From Episyrphus balteatus (taxonomy: Eukaryota > Arthropoda > Insecta > Diptera > Syrphidae): a stretch of 64,000 bases of DNA. The DNA lies in assembly GCF_945859705.1 (NCBI RefSeq), contig NC_079134.1, positions 43,082,402 through 43,146,401 of the forward strand. Direction: 5' to 3'. Numbering within the stretch: the stretch's first letter is position 1; each line of letters opens with the position of its first letter. Below are positions 1-10,868 of this stretch, one piece after another. Both the position numbers and the translations under genes were made by a program. The notes beneath the pieces are model-generated. The model made no database searches. It worked only from the letters and a program-made list of their open reading frames with translations, and was not told the DNA's origin.

Positions 1-1391
1 ATCATTTCCAATCATGTGCCTAACTGATATACAGTCATAGTAGTTGCTTTTCCTATACCACAAGGTGAATATAGTAGTGATAGCAGGGACACAAACCCAT
101 AACCCAAAAAGATTTCTTCCAATTTCTACTTGTTATAGAAGATTTTGAGAAACAACAATTCATCGGTTTCCTTTTGCCTTTCATATCCGGCTACATTTCC
201 GGAATGAAATACAATTATATCCCATGAATCTTTTATTTTTCCACAGATCTACTCCCGACTCTACCTTACCAAATAGACTCATCTCTATAATCTACTACTT
301 TTTTTCTTTTCTAGATTTTGTAACTTCCCCTCTTAACGAGGCGGCCATCATTGTTTTGACGAAACTCTCTCCTACAAAAATGGAGTCAAACGTCAACAAC
401 ACGAAGAAGGAGGACGTCTGCTTGGAAGGTAAATAATTTTCATTTTTATTTTTATTATTATTTTATTTTTTTATATGTTTACTTATAGTCATCGTGACAA
501 GCCTAAACACTTCTTTCAACAAATCAGCCTCCAACAACGACAGTGCAAATTCTATACGCATTGCCAGTGCGGATACATCACTAAATGCATCCCTCCCACC
601 AAGTCCATGGGAATCGCGACGCATTCGTGCCGATTTAATCGAAGCCAAGGCTAGAATTGTTAAATTTAAACAAGAAATCGAACGTCAACACGAAATCGTC
701 AAGAAAGGGAGTCAATGTATGATAGTAAAGTTCGTGAACTCACTAAACAATGTGATTTCTCATCCAACAAACTGCTAGACATGGAAAAGCACATGACTGT
801 GATGCGTAAGAGAGAACCGTTCCAAATCCGAATAGACTGCTGCCAAGAGCGAACTCAATGAACAAAAGTTAGCTTACGAAGAAACGATTCATGAGCTTCG
901 CCGAACTAATGCGGGAATCGAAGAGAATGCGGGACTCATGCAACACTACTTGACCAATGAATTGAGTGATTATCGACGACATTCAGATAATGATACAGCT
1001 TTCTTTTATTTCTCAATTCTATCAAAATTTTGAATGGAAGTTCAAAATTCAAGTCAAGGTAACAAAAGTAGCCGCGAATTTCTTGGATATAATTAATTTG
1101 TAAATATTGACATAAATGTTTAAAACAAAGTTTTTTTGTTTTTCTTAAAGGATGGAATTAACATAATATATTGTTAATTTTAGAGAAGAGGCTGAAGTGC
1201 AAATTAAAAATTTTGACAAATGGCGCAAATCAGAAAAAGTGTTCATAAATTCAAAGTAAAATACATGCACCTATAGTTTTTCTGACATTAGTCTGATCGC
1301 AAATGACCGCATGTAAACAAAGCAACCATGCAACCATGAAGGCACCCACTATCCTTTCCTCCAATTTGTTCAATCATAGTCATTCGTAACA
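1..1391 (-). repeat. 3' LTR of Gypsy element (left copy, truncated by window start)
   Basis: This block is repeated almost exactly at 13611-15001. The only mismatch I noticed is A834 versus T14444. Similarity ends at TGTTACG read on the minus strand, a typical start of Gypsy-type LTRs. The orientation agrees with the minus-strand gag and pol between the copies, so this copy would be the 3' LTR. Its 3' end lies before base 1. The repeat carries a captured host gene fragment on the plus strand. I found no convincing polypurine tract or primer binding site, so LTR identity is an inference; a large tandem duplication is the alternative. Confidence 0.65.
380..993 (+). pseudogene. Broken Mad1-like coiled-coil gene fragment, copy 1
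   Basis: An ATG at 380 opens a short exon to 428 (starting MESNVNNTKKEDVC). It is followed by a small intron (429-488, GTAAAT...TATAG) and a second exon rich in charged coiled-coil sequence, with the motif SLPPSPWESRRIRADLIEAK. From memory this resembles the N-terminal coiled coil of insect Mad1, the spindle-checkpoint protein that binds Mad2 at kinetochores. The reading frame breaks twice, near 705 (EIVKK into YDSKVRELTKQC) and near 835 (KREPFQ into AAKSELNEQKL). Similarity stops after ELSDYRRHSDND. The retained intron argues for capture of genomic DNA rather than of a cDNA. It lies antisense to the Gypsy element. The Mad1 identity rests on recall, not on a search. Confidence 0.5.
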
Positions 1392-2317
1392 AAACACCGG
1401 TTAGGAGGAGGACTGGGTCGACTAATAGCCGGTGAACGCCTTTTTTTCTTTTTTTTTTTTTCTTTTTATTTTGATTTTATGAAGTTGACTTCAAAAATTT
1501 TCTATTCAATAAGCATCAGGTGTGTGGGGTATTTGTCCGTGGGGAGTTACCCACGTTAATAGCCGGGCTATGATTTGTACTTATTTTTTTTTTTTTTGCT
1601 TAAGTTCTTTTAAAAACATTATTATTGCAAATTTGTTCTACAGTACCTTTAATAATTTTTTTTCTTTTACAGGGGCGTACATCATCTTTCTACTATGTTT
1701 TGGAATATCGTTGGCAGAGGAATGATCCCACTTTGGAAGGGAATGATTTAACCGATCGCTTTTTTACTTGGGATGCGATTCTTAATTGAAGGTAGATTTC
1801 GTAGTTTTTGTTTTTCTACATCTTAATATATTTTTTTTTTTTATATATAATTTATCTGATTTATCTCAAGGAGATTTTCTTGACATAAATATTATGCAAA
1901 TAGGTTCAAAAAAAAAATATTGTGTGACTGGTTGGGATTTTTTTTTTCCTTTTTCTTTTTTTTTGGTTTGGAATAATCTCTTCACTGATAATGGAAGTAT
2001 CTATTAAGGTGGAAGAACAGGGCATACATGTACGTCTGCGGCCTCAATTACAGAATACCTTAGTTGGTATCTCAGGTGGTTTTCCATTTGCTTTTAAGAT
2101 TTTTGTGTAAAAATCTCCGATTTTCCACCGCAAATAGATTATAAAATCTAGATTTGTAATTGCGCACGAAATCTGTGCGAACAAAGGAAACTTTAAATTA
2201 AAACTACCACGAACGTTCAGACAAATGTCAAACGAGAAAGGTGTGTGGTGAAAGTAGGTGTGCTCGTATGCGTGAATCTTGATAACAATCCAGATTCGGA
2301 TTATTGAATCTCGAATT

Positions 2318-2350
<33 letters not shown>

Positions 2351-3192
2351 AGTCGAGCTAGGACGTAGTACAAACTTAACCAAAATAAATATAGTTACAA
2401 GAAGAGTAACTGATATAACAATTAGAGTTTAAATAAATAACAGATAGGAGATAGATAATAAATAAATAATACAAAATAAACCACCACCTAAAATAAATAA
2501 TGAATAACACTATACAATAATTGATCAAAGACTTATGCAACTAATAGAAATCAACGACAATGGTTGTACAAAAAAAAATATATAATTTAATGAAATATAC
2601 AAACGAATGAGTATGTGCAGATTGAATACAATAATAAATTAACAAAAAAAAAATTTCTTAACCTCATAGATAGGGAACATTAAACGAGGTAACAAATTAA
2701 ATAAGCTTTTTTTTTTTTTTTTTCAAACAAAATTTTTGTACTTGAGACATAACATCTCCCATTCTTCAAGAACGATTAAATTGCATGTTTTCATTAAATA
2801 ATTTAAATCAACAAGTGAATTGTTAACGTAATAATTCATGATCTACTATTAATAAATAAACAAAATAAATAAATAAATAAATAAAATAAATAAATAAATA
2901 TGTAACTAAATATAGTATATGCCCTAATAAATAAATAAATAAATATATTTATGCTCTACGAATAAATAATTCAATAAAAATAAATAAATAAGTAAATGAA
3001 GCTATTGCACAGGGAAACTAGGTCGAGTAGTCGCTTATTCTATATCACAGGTGTTATAATCACAGATCTTTATTGCTTTATGTCCTTTGCGTGGAAAATG
3101 CCTATCTTCTTCCCAGATAGATTTTCCAATTCGTAAGTATTCTTGCCGACGTTCTTAACGATTCGGCACTTTACATATTTAGGGCATAACCT
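1392..3192. other. Gypsy 3' internal region without ORF
   Basis: This lies between the pol stop and the 3' LTR. It is AT-rich with long T runs (around 1441-1470 and 2320-2345) and shows no env-like reading frame on either strand. A short CACCGG/CCGGTG inverted pair occurs near 1396-1435. No purine tract is visible directly upstream of the LTR on the minus strand. Confidence 0.5.
2842..2960. repeat. AATA-rich microsatellite
   Basis: These are imperfect tandem AAATA/AATA units, interrupted near 2903-2925, within the Gypsy 3' non-coding region. Confidence 0.8.
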
Positions 3193-6100
3193 TTAGGAAA
3201 GGTGTTTCGACGAGTCACTTAACACAAAGTTTCGTCGGAACACTTCCTGCCCAGGTACGAAACGGACATTGCGACTACGGATGTTATATCTTTTTGCACC
3301 TTTTTCGTTTGCTTCCAAAATATTCTTTTGGACCTTTTCTCTAATGCACTGCAGTCGATTTCGCCTCGGTAGAGTGAAGAGTTCGCCATCGTTCATTGCA
3401 TTCAATTTCTTAATGATTTCGTAGCTCTTGCCGTGGGTCATCATATTAACTCCAAAAAGAACGAAATACGGTGACACCCCGGTCGAAGAGTGGACCGAAC
3501 TTCTCAACGCGCATGCGATGTCACTTATGTATACATCCCAGTCGCGCTGATCTTCTTTCAGATATGAACGTATGGCCGCCAACAGTGTTCTATTCACTCT
3601 TTCGGAGGCGTTAGACTGAGGCGAATAATAGGCGGTTTTGAAATGTCGAATTCCATAGCCTTTTAGAAAATTTTGGAAATCTTTAGCAATAAATTGTTTC
3701 CCGTTATCGGAGTGAATTATCTGTGGTACTCCAAACGCGTTAAATACCTCATTTTTCAAAAATTTAATAATGCTTGAAGTGTTAGCTGAACGTAACGGGT
3801 GTAAAAACACATACTTGGAAAAATGGTCGAGGACTACAAAGACATAAGCGTTTCCTTTTTTAGATCGGGGATAGGGACCTAAAAAATCTACAAATAGCTT
3901 TTGAAACGGAAGTTCTGTGACATAATTATTCTCTATTGGTGGACGAAGAATCTGGTTAGACGACTTACTTTGTTTACAAATTTCACATTTATTTATAAAA
4001 TTTTTGATCTGTGTGGCCATGTTTGGCCAGTAAAAGAACTGCCTTACACGATGTAGGGTCTTTGCGATGCCGCCATGGCTTGCTTGCGGGGGCTCATGAG
4101 TCAATCTGATAACTTCTTCCGTCAAACCTGAAGGAATCCATAAACGCCATTCGTTATGGAATAAGGTAGCATCTCCATCAACCGGTAGAGCTCGTTTATA
4201 GACATAATTGTCTTCAACTCTTACATCTGGCAAATCGGCACTATGGTTTTGTATTGTCGATATTAGATTCTGATACTCTTCCGAATGAAACTCCTCTGAC
4301 TCCAGATCTATCAAGGTGGCTATTTCCGCAACTTCTAGACAATCTAAATGGGCCCGAGAAAGAGTGTCTGGAACGACGTTGAGTGTACCTTTCCGGTGCT
4401 CTATGTCGAAGACATAGGATTGAAGCTCTAAACTCCATCGAGCTAGACGACCGTTCAGGTCTTTCATGTTCATCAGCCACTTTAGACTGGCGTGGTCTGT
4501 GATAACAGTAAAGTCCATGCCTTCGACATAGGGACGGAACTTTTTCACCGCCATCACGGCCGCCATACACTCCTTCTCGGTCACTGTGTAGTTCCTTTGA
4601 CAAGAATTCAACTTTTGCGAAAAATACGAGATAGGAAATTCTGCTTCACTTTCGTCCTTCTGAAACAGCACTGCCCCAATTCCAGAATCTGAAGCATCAC
4701 ACTGAATGAAGAATTTCTTCTTAAAGTCTGGATGAATGAGAACCGGAGCCGATGTTAAGGCTGCCTTCAATTGGTCAAATGCAACCATGGCCTCATCCGT
4801 CATCTTGAACTTTACATTTTTTTTCTTGAGCGTATCGGTTAAGGGAGCGGTCAAGCTGGAGAAGTCCTTAATGAAGCGCCTGTACCACCCAGCCATACCG
4901 AGCAGCCGTCGCACTTGTCGAGAATTTTTCGGTATGGGAAAATTAGTCACCGCTTCAATTTTTGCAGGATCCGGTTTTAGTTTCCCACCACCAACTATGA
5001 AACCCAAGTATTTTAGCTCTTTGAAGCAAAACTTGGATTTCTTTAAGTTGATGGTGAGATTAGCTTTTCTAAGACATTCGGCTACTTGGTCTAACAGAGT
5101 GATATGAGTATCGAAGTCGGGTGATATAATTAACAAATCGTCTAAATACACGAACACACTCTCCCTGAGTCGTGCAGGGATAACCTTGTCCATTAAACGG
5201 CATAACCTTTGAGCTGCATTACACAAACCAAAAGGCATGACCGTGAATTGGTACAAGGGTCTCCCCGGTACCGCAAACGCAGTTTTTTCCCTACTCTGTT
5301 TCTCGAGCGGAATCTGCCAAAAAGCTTCCTTAAGGTCCACACTGCTTATGAAGTAGGTGTCTGACTGGCGACTGAGGAGCCCTTCGATGTGAGGTAGCGG
5401 GTTTGCGTCCTTTTTGGTCACCGCGTTGACCTTGCGTGAATCCAGGCAAAATCGGTGTTTGATAGTGCCGTTTTCAGCTGGTTTCTTGATCAGTACAACC
5501 GGTGAACACCAAGGACTTTCGCTAGGCTCTATCACTCCAAGCTCCAACATTCGATCCAGTTCCTTATATAATAGGTCTTGCACCGCTGGAGAAACAGGGT
5601 AGTGTCTCTGCTTAACAGGGAGGGCGTCTCCGGTATCTATGACATGTTCCGCCAAAGTTGTTTTACCCAGTCCGTGGCGCTCAAAATCGAGGAACCTCTG
5701 CTTGACCGCATCCAATTGCGACTTCTGTTCAGGCAAAAGCTGGTGTTCGTTTGATAAATCTCCATTATTCTCTGGAATTGAGACAGTGCTTACTATGTTT
5801 GTCGCGATTTTGAATGTTTTCCAGAAGTTGATTCCTAAATAAATCTCCTGATCTAAGTTGGGTACTAAATAAAAGAGGACGTTTTCTGTGCTATTCTTAT
5901 ATGTCACCGGAATGTTTACTCTACCTATAATCATTTGATTGTTTCCATCAGCAGTTTTGACATTCGATTTGTAAGGCTGTATCTTCATTTCTATAGAATT
6001 TATAAAGGAAACACAGTCCTTCCCTAATATACTGACCGATGCGCCACTGTCTAGAAGTCCCATTACTTCTTTTCCACCCATGGAAACCTTCGCATACGGC

Positions 6101-6459
6101 CTAGGATCTGTGCTAATGTCTATAACCGTGGCTAATAAGTGTTGTTTATCTTCCTTTCTCTTCTGAAACCTCTCTCGTGTTTTTAAAATTTTACTCGAAG
6201 CTTTCTCTTTTGTATTGTTCATAATTCTATTTCGGGTTTGTTCATATTCTTTAATTCTTAAATGTAAGGGTTTTAATTCGGTTAATCTCTGATATTCTAT
6301 TTTATTTTCTGGCAAGTTTCTTTTCAATATTTTAATCTGAGTATTTTCTATGTTATCTCCTAATTCTTTCCCTGGGTTTGCTGAGGAGGCTGAGTCGAAC
6401 GTGACGTCCCCAGGTTCGTCGCGCTCGTCTGCTGGTTTTCCGGGTGGCAGATGCGACAT
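3193..6459 (-). CDS. pol: Gypsy Pol polyprotein (protease, RT, RNase H, integrase)
   Basis: An uninterrupted 1088-codon frame. In order it shows an aspartic protease motif DSGAS at residues 137-141, a reverse transcriptase with SVDLKEAF near 373 and YLDD at 438-441, and an RNase H with candidate catalytic D588, E628 and D655. The integrase follows, with an HHCC zinc motif (H788, H795, C825, C828) and D858, D918, E953 as the DDE triad. The domain order PR-RT-RH-IN is that of Ty3/Gypsy elements, not Copia. The methionine at 6459 is probably not used: pol lies in the -1 frame to gag and should start by frameshift near residue 31. All motifs are intact, so the copy may be recent and potentially functional. 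No env frame follows. Confidence 0.95.
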   Translation of the reverse strand: MSHLPPGKPADERDEPGDVTFDSASSANPGKELGDNIENTQIKILKRNLPENKIEYQRLTELKPLHLRIKEYEQTRNRIMNNTKEKASSKILKTRERFQKRKEDKQHLLATVIDISTDPRPYAKVSMGGKEVMGLLDSGASVSILGKDCVSFINSIEMKIQPYKSNVKTADGNNQMIIGRVNIPVTYKNSTENVLFYLVPNLDQEIYLGINFWKTFKIATNIVSTVSIPENNGDLSNEHQLLPEQKSQLDAVKQRFLDFERHGLGKTTLAEHVIDTGDALPVKQRHYPVSPAVQDLLYKELDRMLELGVIEPSESPWCSPVVLIKKPAENGTIKHRFCLDSRKVNAVTKKDANPLPHIEGLLSRQSDTYFISSVDLKEAFWQIPLEKQSREKTAFAVPGRPLYQFTVMPFGLCNAAQRLCRLMDKVIPARLRESVFVYLDDLLIISPDFDTHITLLDQVAECLRKANLTINLKKSKFCFKELKYLGFIVGGGKLKPDPAKIEAVTNFPIPKNSRQVRRLLGMAGWYRRFIKDFSSLTAPLTDTLKKKNVKFKMTDEAMVAFDQLKAALTSAPVLIHPDFKKKFFIQCDASDSGIGAVLFQKDESEAEFPISYFSQKLNSCQRNYTVTEKECMAAVMAVKKFRPYVEGMDFTVITDHASLKWLMNMKDLNGRLARWSLELQSYVFDIEHRKGTLNVVPDTLSRAHLDCLEVAEIATLIDLESEEFHSEEYQNLISTIQNHSADLPDVRVEDNYVYKRALPVDGDATLFHNEWRLWIPSGLTEEVIRLTHEPPQASHGGIAKTLHRVRQFFYWPNMATQIKNFINKCEICKQSKSSNQILRPPIENNYVTELPFQKLFVDFLGPYPRSKKGNAYVFVVLDHFSKYVFLHPLRSANTSSIIKFLKNEVFNAFGVPQIIHSDNGKQFIAKDFQNFLKGYGIRHFKTAYYSPQSNASERVNRTLLAAIRSYLKEDQRDWDVYISDIACALRSSVHSSTGVSPYFVLFGVNMMTHGKSYEIIKKLNAMNDGELFTLPRRNRLQCIREKVQKNILEANEKGAKRYNIRSRNVRFVPGQEVFRRNFVLSDSSKHLS

Positions 6460-8411
6460 TTTGGTTTAATAACTCCTTCGAGTCCGCATTTGTAGCAAAA
6501 TATATTGCGAACCGGCAATGGACAATCCAACCAAACATGCCCCTTATCCCTACAGTTCCAACAAACTAACTTTTTGGGATCTGCGTGCTCTCTGGGCACA
6601 GCACGATTTCCCGCATGATGGAAGGCCGCTAAGTTTTCGTCAGAGTAGTAAGGATCTTCCTCTGAGAACCCCAACTCATTGGCATGAAATCGCCCGGGCG
6701 GTCTTGATGGCTTCGGGCCATCCCTTTCCTTATGAGGGAAAGCCGTCTCAGCATCCTTGCAAGCCGTACGAAGCTGATCCATGGTATTGACCGCTTGCGG
6801 ATATATAAGTGGCCCTATCCGACTGTTAAGGTTACGCTTCAGTACCCTCACTAACTCCACTTCAGTGATTGGCATCCGGAGCTGAGATTTCATTTTATTT
6901 ATAACAGAAAAATAATCCTCACTGGACTCCCAAGCACCTTGGCGACGGTCCATTATATCTCGCATTATTTCCAGATCGGTCTTCGAATTCCGGAATCTGC
7001 GCAACAACGCCTCCCTAAGCGCTGGCCAATCCGGTCTGAGACCATAACTAAGATATGACTGATTAAATTGCCAAAACCAGTCGTACGCAGAATCTGACAA
7101 CAGTAAGTGAAAGTCTCTCAAAACCTCAGCCCAGGAGCAGTTGTGCTGGTACTGAAGCGTTTCAACCCGAAAGATAAACTCTTCGACCCCTAATGTTTCA
7201 GGTTTCCCATCAAATTTCACCCTCCATTTATCAATTCGGATTGGCACCCTGGCATGTTGCGGGTAAAAATGACGTTGCCAAGATCCAGGGGGAATATCTG
7301 GTTCCTTCCAAGTCCCTTGGGAATGGGTTGCCTGACACTCCACCGATTGCGGTCTATAATCCCACCCTGACGTTTGAAAACGTGGGGGAGGAAACTCTCC
7401 TCTAGGAGCTGTAAAGTGTTCGTCCGAGTTCGGCAAATTTTTACCTTTTGCAGGCCTCGGAGCGGCTTGGGGCACAAAAGCTGGAGTAGCATCATATGCG
7501 GCTGTTGCCTTGATATCATTAGGTGGCGGTTTTGGAATCCGTTCCTCCAACGGAGGTACGGGTCGAACAGTCTTATTTATGTCAGCCATAAAATCTAGGA
7601 AACTTTTCCGAATCTCTGTTTTCAAAGCTTCAGAAATTTCTGCCTTCAATGAATTAGTATATGAGTCATATGCATCCACTACTGCCAAGTTGATAACTGT
7701 TTTCAACTCCGCAGAAATGTTAATTTTATCTTGACCCGAATCAGTGTTAACCGACAAATTATCATTCTTTTTCCTTGCCGGTACGACAGGAGGATTTAAT
7801 TCCTTCGGAAGTTCTTCTCTACGGTGAAATTGGTTCACCTGACCAGATTGCTTTGGTTGAGCAGCTGCATTGCGGACCTTTGGAATTGCGCCCGTATGTG
7901 GACCAGCATTTCTACCTAAATCATACCATTCTTGGTTAAAATTTACGCCATTTGCGTGCTCACGCTTGCGTGGAGCGTCATTAACTCTCATCCCTAGGAG
8001 CTGCTCCCACTTGTCACGGTTCGCACGAAAATTTGTATCCCTGGCACCATCTTCAGCTGGTTTACTCCGGCCCCCAAAAATATCATCCGAATCCCATTGG
8101 ATTGGATTGGGCAAAAGCTCTAAGGCTAGATCTGGGTGGTTACCCCTTGGGGCTCTATCTTCTAGAATTCGTCTCGTAGTATTTTCAAAGTCGTGTGACC
8201 AATCAAATCTATGATCAACTTGTTCCGCCTCGGTGGAACCCCCCAAACCTGTTAAGCTACTGTATGAAGGAGCTGACAACGATTCGGTTCTAACTGGCTC
8301 CTCTGTAGGATTTACTGAGGGCGGTGGTTGATTGACTCCAGCCGTAGGAGCTGCCGGTGGAGCAATACTGGAACCTCTACCAGTCGGGGAGTGATTTACG
8401 ATCGGTGCCAT
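6360..8411 (-). CDS. gag: Gypsy Gag polyprotein
   Basis: A 683-codon frame ending 100 bases inside the pol frame. The N-terminal half is proline- and charge-rich. A capsid-like region around VEEFIFRVETLQYQ precedes two zinc-knuckle motifs near the C-terminus. The first, at 617-630 (CWNCRDKGHVWLDC), is a canonical CCHC. The second, at 639-652 (CYKCGLEGVIKPKC), has valine in place of histidine. Gag would form the virus-like particle and package the element RNA. The start at 8411 is the first ATG of the frame. The absence of stops and the near-identical flanking repeats suggest a young insertion. Confidence 0.92.
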   Translation of the reverse strand: MAPIVNHSPTGRGSSIAPPAAPTAGVNQPPPSVNPTEEPVRTESLSAPSYSSLTGLGGSTEAEQVDHRFDWSHDFENTTRRILEDRAPRGNHPDLALELLPNPIQWDSDDIFGGRSKPAEDGARDTNFRANRDKWEQLLGMRVNDAPRKREHANGVNFNQEWYDLGRNAGPHTGAIPKVRNAAAQPKQSGQVNQFHRREELPKELNPPVVPARKKNDNLSVNTDSGQDKINISAELKTVINLAVVDAYDSYTNSLKAEISEALKTEIRKSFLDFMADINKTVRPVPPLEERIPKPPPNDIKATAAYDATPAFVPQAAPRPAKGKNLPNSDEHFTAPRGEFPPPRFQTSGWDYRPQSVECQATHSQGTWKEPDIPPGSWQRHFYPQHARVPIRIDKWRVKFDGKPETLGVEEFIFRVETLQYQHNCSWAEVLRDFHLLLSDSAYDWFWQFNQSYLSYGLRPDWPALREALLRRFRNSKTDLEIMRDIMDRRQGAWESSEDYFSVINKMKSQLRMPITEVELVRVLKRNLNSRIGPLIYPQAVNTMDQLRTACKDAETAFPHKERDGPKPSRPPGRFHANELGFSEEDPYYSDENLAAFHHAGNRAVPREHADPKKLVCWNCRDKGHVWLDCPLPVRNIFCYKCGLEGVIKPKCRICHPENQQTSATNLGTSRSTQPPQQTQGKN
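6366..6372 (-). promoter_or_regulatory. Candidate -1 ribosomal frameshift site between gag and pol
   Basis: On the minus strand the gag frame reads CAG GGA AAG AAT TAG. The heptamer G GGA AAG fits the X XXY YYZ slippery pattern in the zero frame, two codons before the gag stop. A -1 slip continues as GGG AAA GAA TTA in the pol frame. Phase and position are read directly. Use in translation, and any downstream stimulatory structure, are inferred. Confidence 0.6.
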
Positions 8412-9824
8412 GTTATTTCTTTTCTTTGCTACGGACCGAGTTATAATTCTATTCCTAATTGTGGTACTTTTACTTACTCTTTTCTCCTTTTTTTTTCAGA
8501 TCTCATCACTCGGGTGGACCTTCTTCGTTCTTATCTCTACTTGGAAGTACGACTACACTAATATTGTTAAGCAACACGAAATTATAGACACTAAATAATA
8601 ACTATCAAAAAAAAATCTAATCAATGTATAAAGAAAACTATCTTATTGTGAGCAAATGAATCATCTATCAGAATTTATAACAGTTGTGAATTTATAAAAA
8701 AAAAACGTTGAACGATTTATCTTAACTACTTTTGTATGTTTGTATTTGTATAATTTTATAAATGATTGTATAGATATGAATAAGATCAAAAAAAAATGTA
8801 AAGCCTACCTTCAACTTTGTTAAAACTAATCTAATAAAGATTTGAAAAGTTTAATTCGAATCTTTTTCTTTTAAACTCTATCTAAGATATTTAAATGTAA
8901 CGATTATATAATCTTTGGGTAATGTATGTGTTAACTACCTATATGTGGAGATACAAAACATTTAATTCAACTTTATTTCTTGTTTAGCTTTTTATTCTCT
9001 TTTTTTTTTTGTTTTTCTTTATTGCTACATGTATACGCCAATGGTAGATAAAGATACTTTTTAAATGTAAACTTTTCTTTTGGCCGGGATTGTTTTCTAA
9101 ATATAGCTTACCAAAAGATTTGGAACGATAGATACTAACAAAAAAAAGAATCAAAAATAAATATTATACAAATATACTATTGAAACACTGAACGGAAACA
9201 GTGCTTACATAGGTATATCTACAATCAAATATATATTTAAGTTTTGCTTTGAATATTTGAAACTAAGTTTGACAACCCAGCTACCAAAGTTAACCTATAT
9301 TGGTTTCTTTGAAATACTTTTATTTTTTTAATAAAAAAAACTAATTAAGTTTTTTTTTTGTTTTTTGTAGGTGTGTATGTATATGTGTGTATATCTAACT
9401 ACAAAAAGGGAAAATAAATTATTTGATTTTTGTAATTGTTTTGTATTTATTGGTGTATTATAAGCATTCGGGGGTGTATGAGGAGGCTGTTCTCGGGCAT
9501 CAACTTCTCTTTTTTTTTTTTTTTTTGACGACTTGAATTACCCGAAGAAGCATGAAGGTTCAATACTTTTTCTTGCCGAACTTGGTATGTGGTAGGTAAG
9601 CATAAAAAAAATACATATAATCAGACGACATTTATACATTACAAGTTCGCACTAACTATGAGTCTCGTATCAATTTGAGATGTCACAATTGATCTGGCTT
9701 TCTCAAGAGCTATCCAGAACAAGACATACACTCGCGTCGATACCAGTCGCAGCAACAATTTTGAAGATTGATGGACTTGTTTTCTTCTTTCTTTTCGAGA
9801 TGCATCGTCGCAATTGATCCGACA
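8412..9824. other. Gypsy 5' leader, proximal part; no gene seen
   Basis: AT-rich DNA upstream of gag on the minus strand, with many short homopolymers and no coding signal on either strand. It is probably the untranslated leader, which is unusually long here (more than 3 kb after removing the hAT insertion). Confidence 0.4.
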
Positions 9825-10868
9825 CAGCGTTACCGTTGAAAATTTTTGAAAGGTCGCTAAAAAAGTCGCTTTCAGAAAAAAAAGGTCGCTAATCTCAATA
9901 ATTGAAAAAAGTCGCTTTTTTGTCGAAAAAGTCGCTATTTGAAAAAATAAAGTCGCTAAACCGTTTTCATATGTTTTTACATATTGTTTTGAAACAAAGT
10001 TTTTATTAACAACAAAAAAAATAACAAAATTAGAAACTAAGATAAAAAAATCTTCATTTTAGCAACTTAAATTTAGTTGGACGCTACGCTTGAACCGTTA
10101 AAATTTGAATAATGAAACATTTAATTTCAACAAGAATAAAATATTAAATGAAAAAAGGCTTTCAAGCTTACCAATATATTTTTTCTTTTTCCAATTCCAT
10201 TGAAAATTCCATCTTTTTAGTGGGTATTTTTTTTTAGGAATGTGGAAGCAGTGCAAAAGAACAAACCTACCTACACACATGCAATGTAATGGACTTTGAG
10301 TTTGAATTGAAGTTGTGGGTATGGAAATGGATGAGTTAATTGGTAGGCGTTTTTCTTTTTTGACTCAGAAAAAAGTTCTGAACAGAGCCAGAACCTTCTG
10401 AGCACGATCTGAACAGCCTCTGAACAAAGCTTGTTCTGAGCGCTCAGAATTATTTTTAAAGCATACTTGTCTATTTACTTGTAATTTTCTTCTACAGAAA
10501 CAAGAAATAAAACTTAAATTAATATAAAAAAAAAACTAGAAAGACTACTGCACTCTTGCGCCATTATTCTATTTGTTTGAAATTTCTTTCAATTTCACTT
10601 GCTAAATGCTTGTGTTTAGCATTCAACTCGGTCTGCTCAGTTGTTTTATTCTGAGTCCATCGATTTCAGAAGCTCAGAACGAAAAAAGAAACACATATTT
10701 GAATCTCAGAAGAATAAATGTTCAGAGGTAAAATAGAAATACAATTAAAAAAAAAGTCGCTATTATGAAATTGGTGAAAAAGTCGCTTTGAATAAAAAGT
10801 CGTCGCTTGGTCGCTAAGGCTTCAAAAAGGTCGCTAATAGCGACTAAAGTCGCTTAGCGGTAACGCTG
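9825..10868. mobile_element. Non-autonomous hAT element, 1044 bp
   Basis: The terminal inverted repeats CAGCGTTACCG and CGGTAACGCTG are perfect over 11 bp. They are flanked by a perfect 8-bp duplication, ATCCGACA, at 9817-9824 and 10869-10876. An 8-bp duplication with CAG...CTG ends is the hAT signature. Six GTCGCT motifs occupy the first ~140 bp and six more the last ~130 bp, nearly all in one orientation; these are probable subterminal transposase sites. The middle (about 10360-10735) is rich in CTCAGAA/TTCTGAG words. No transposase frame is present. The element is inserted in the Gypsy leader. Confidence 0.9.
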
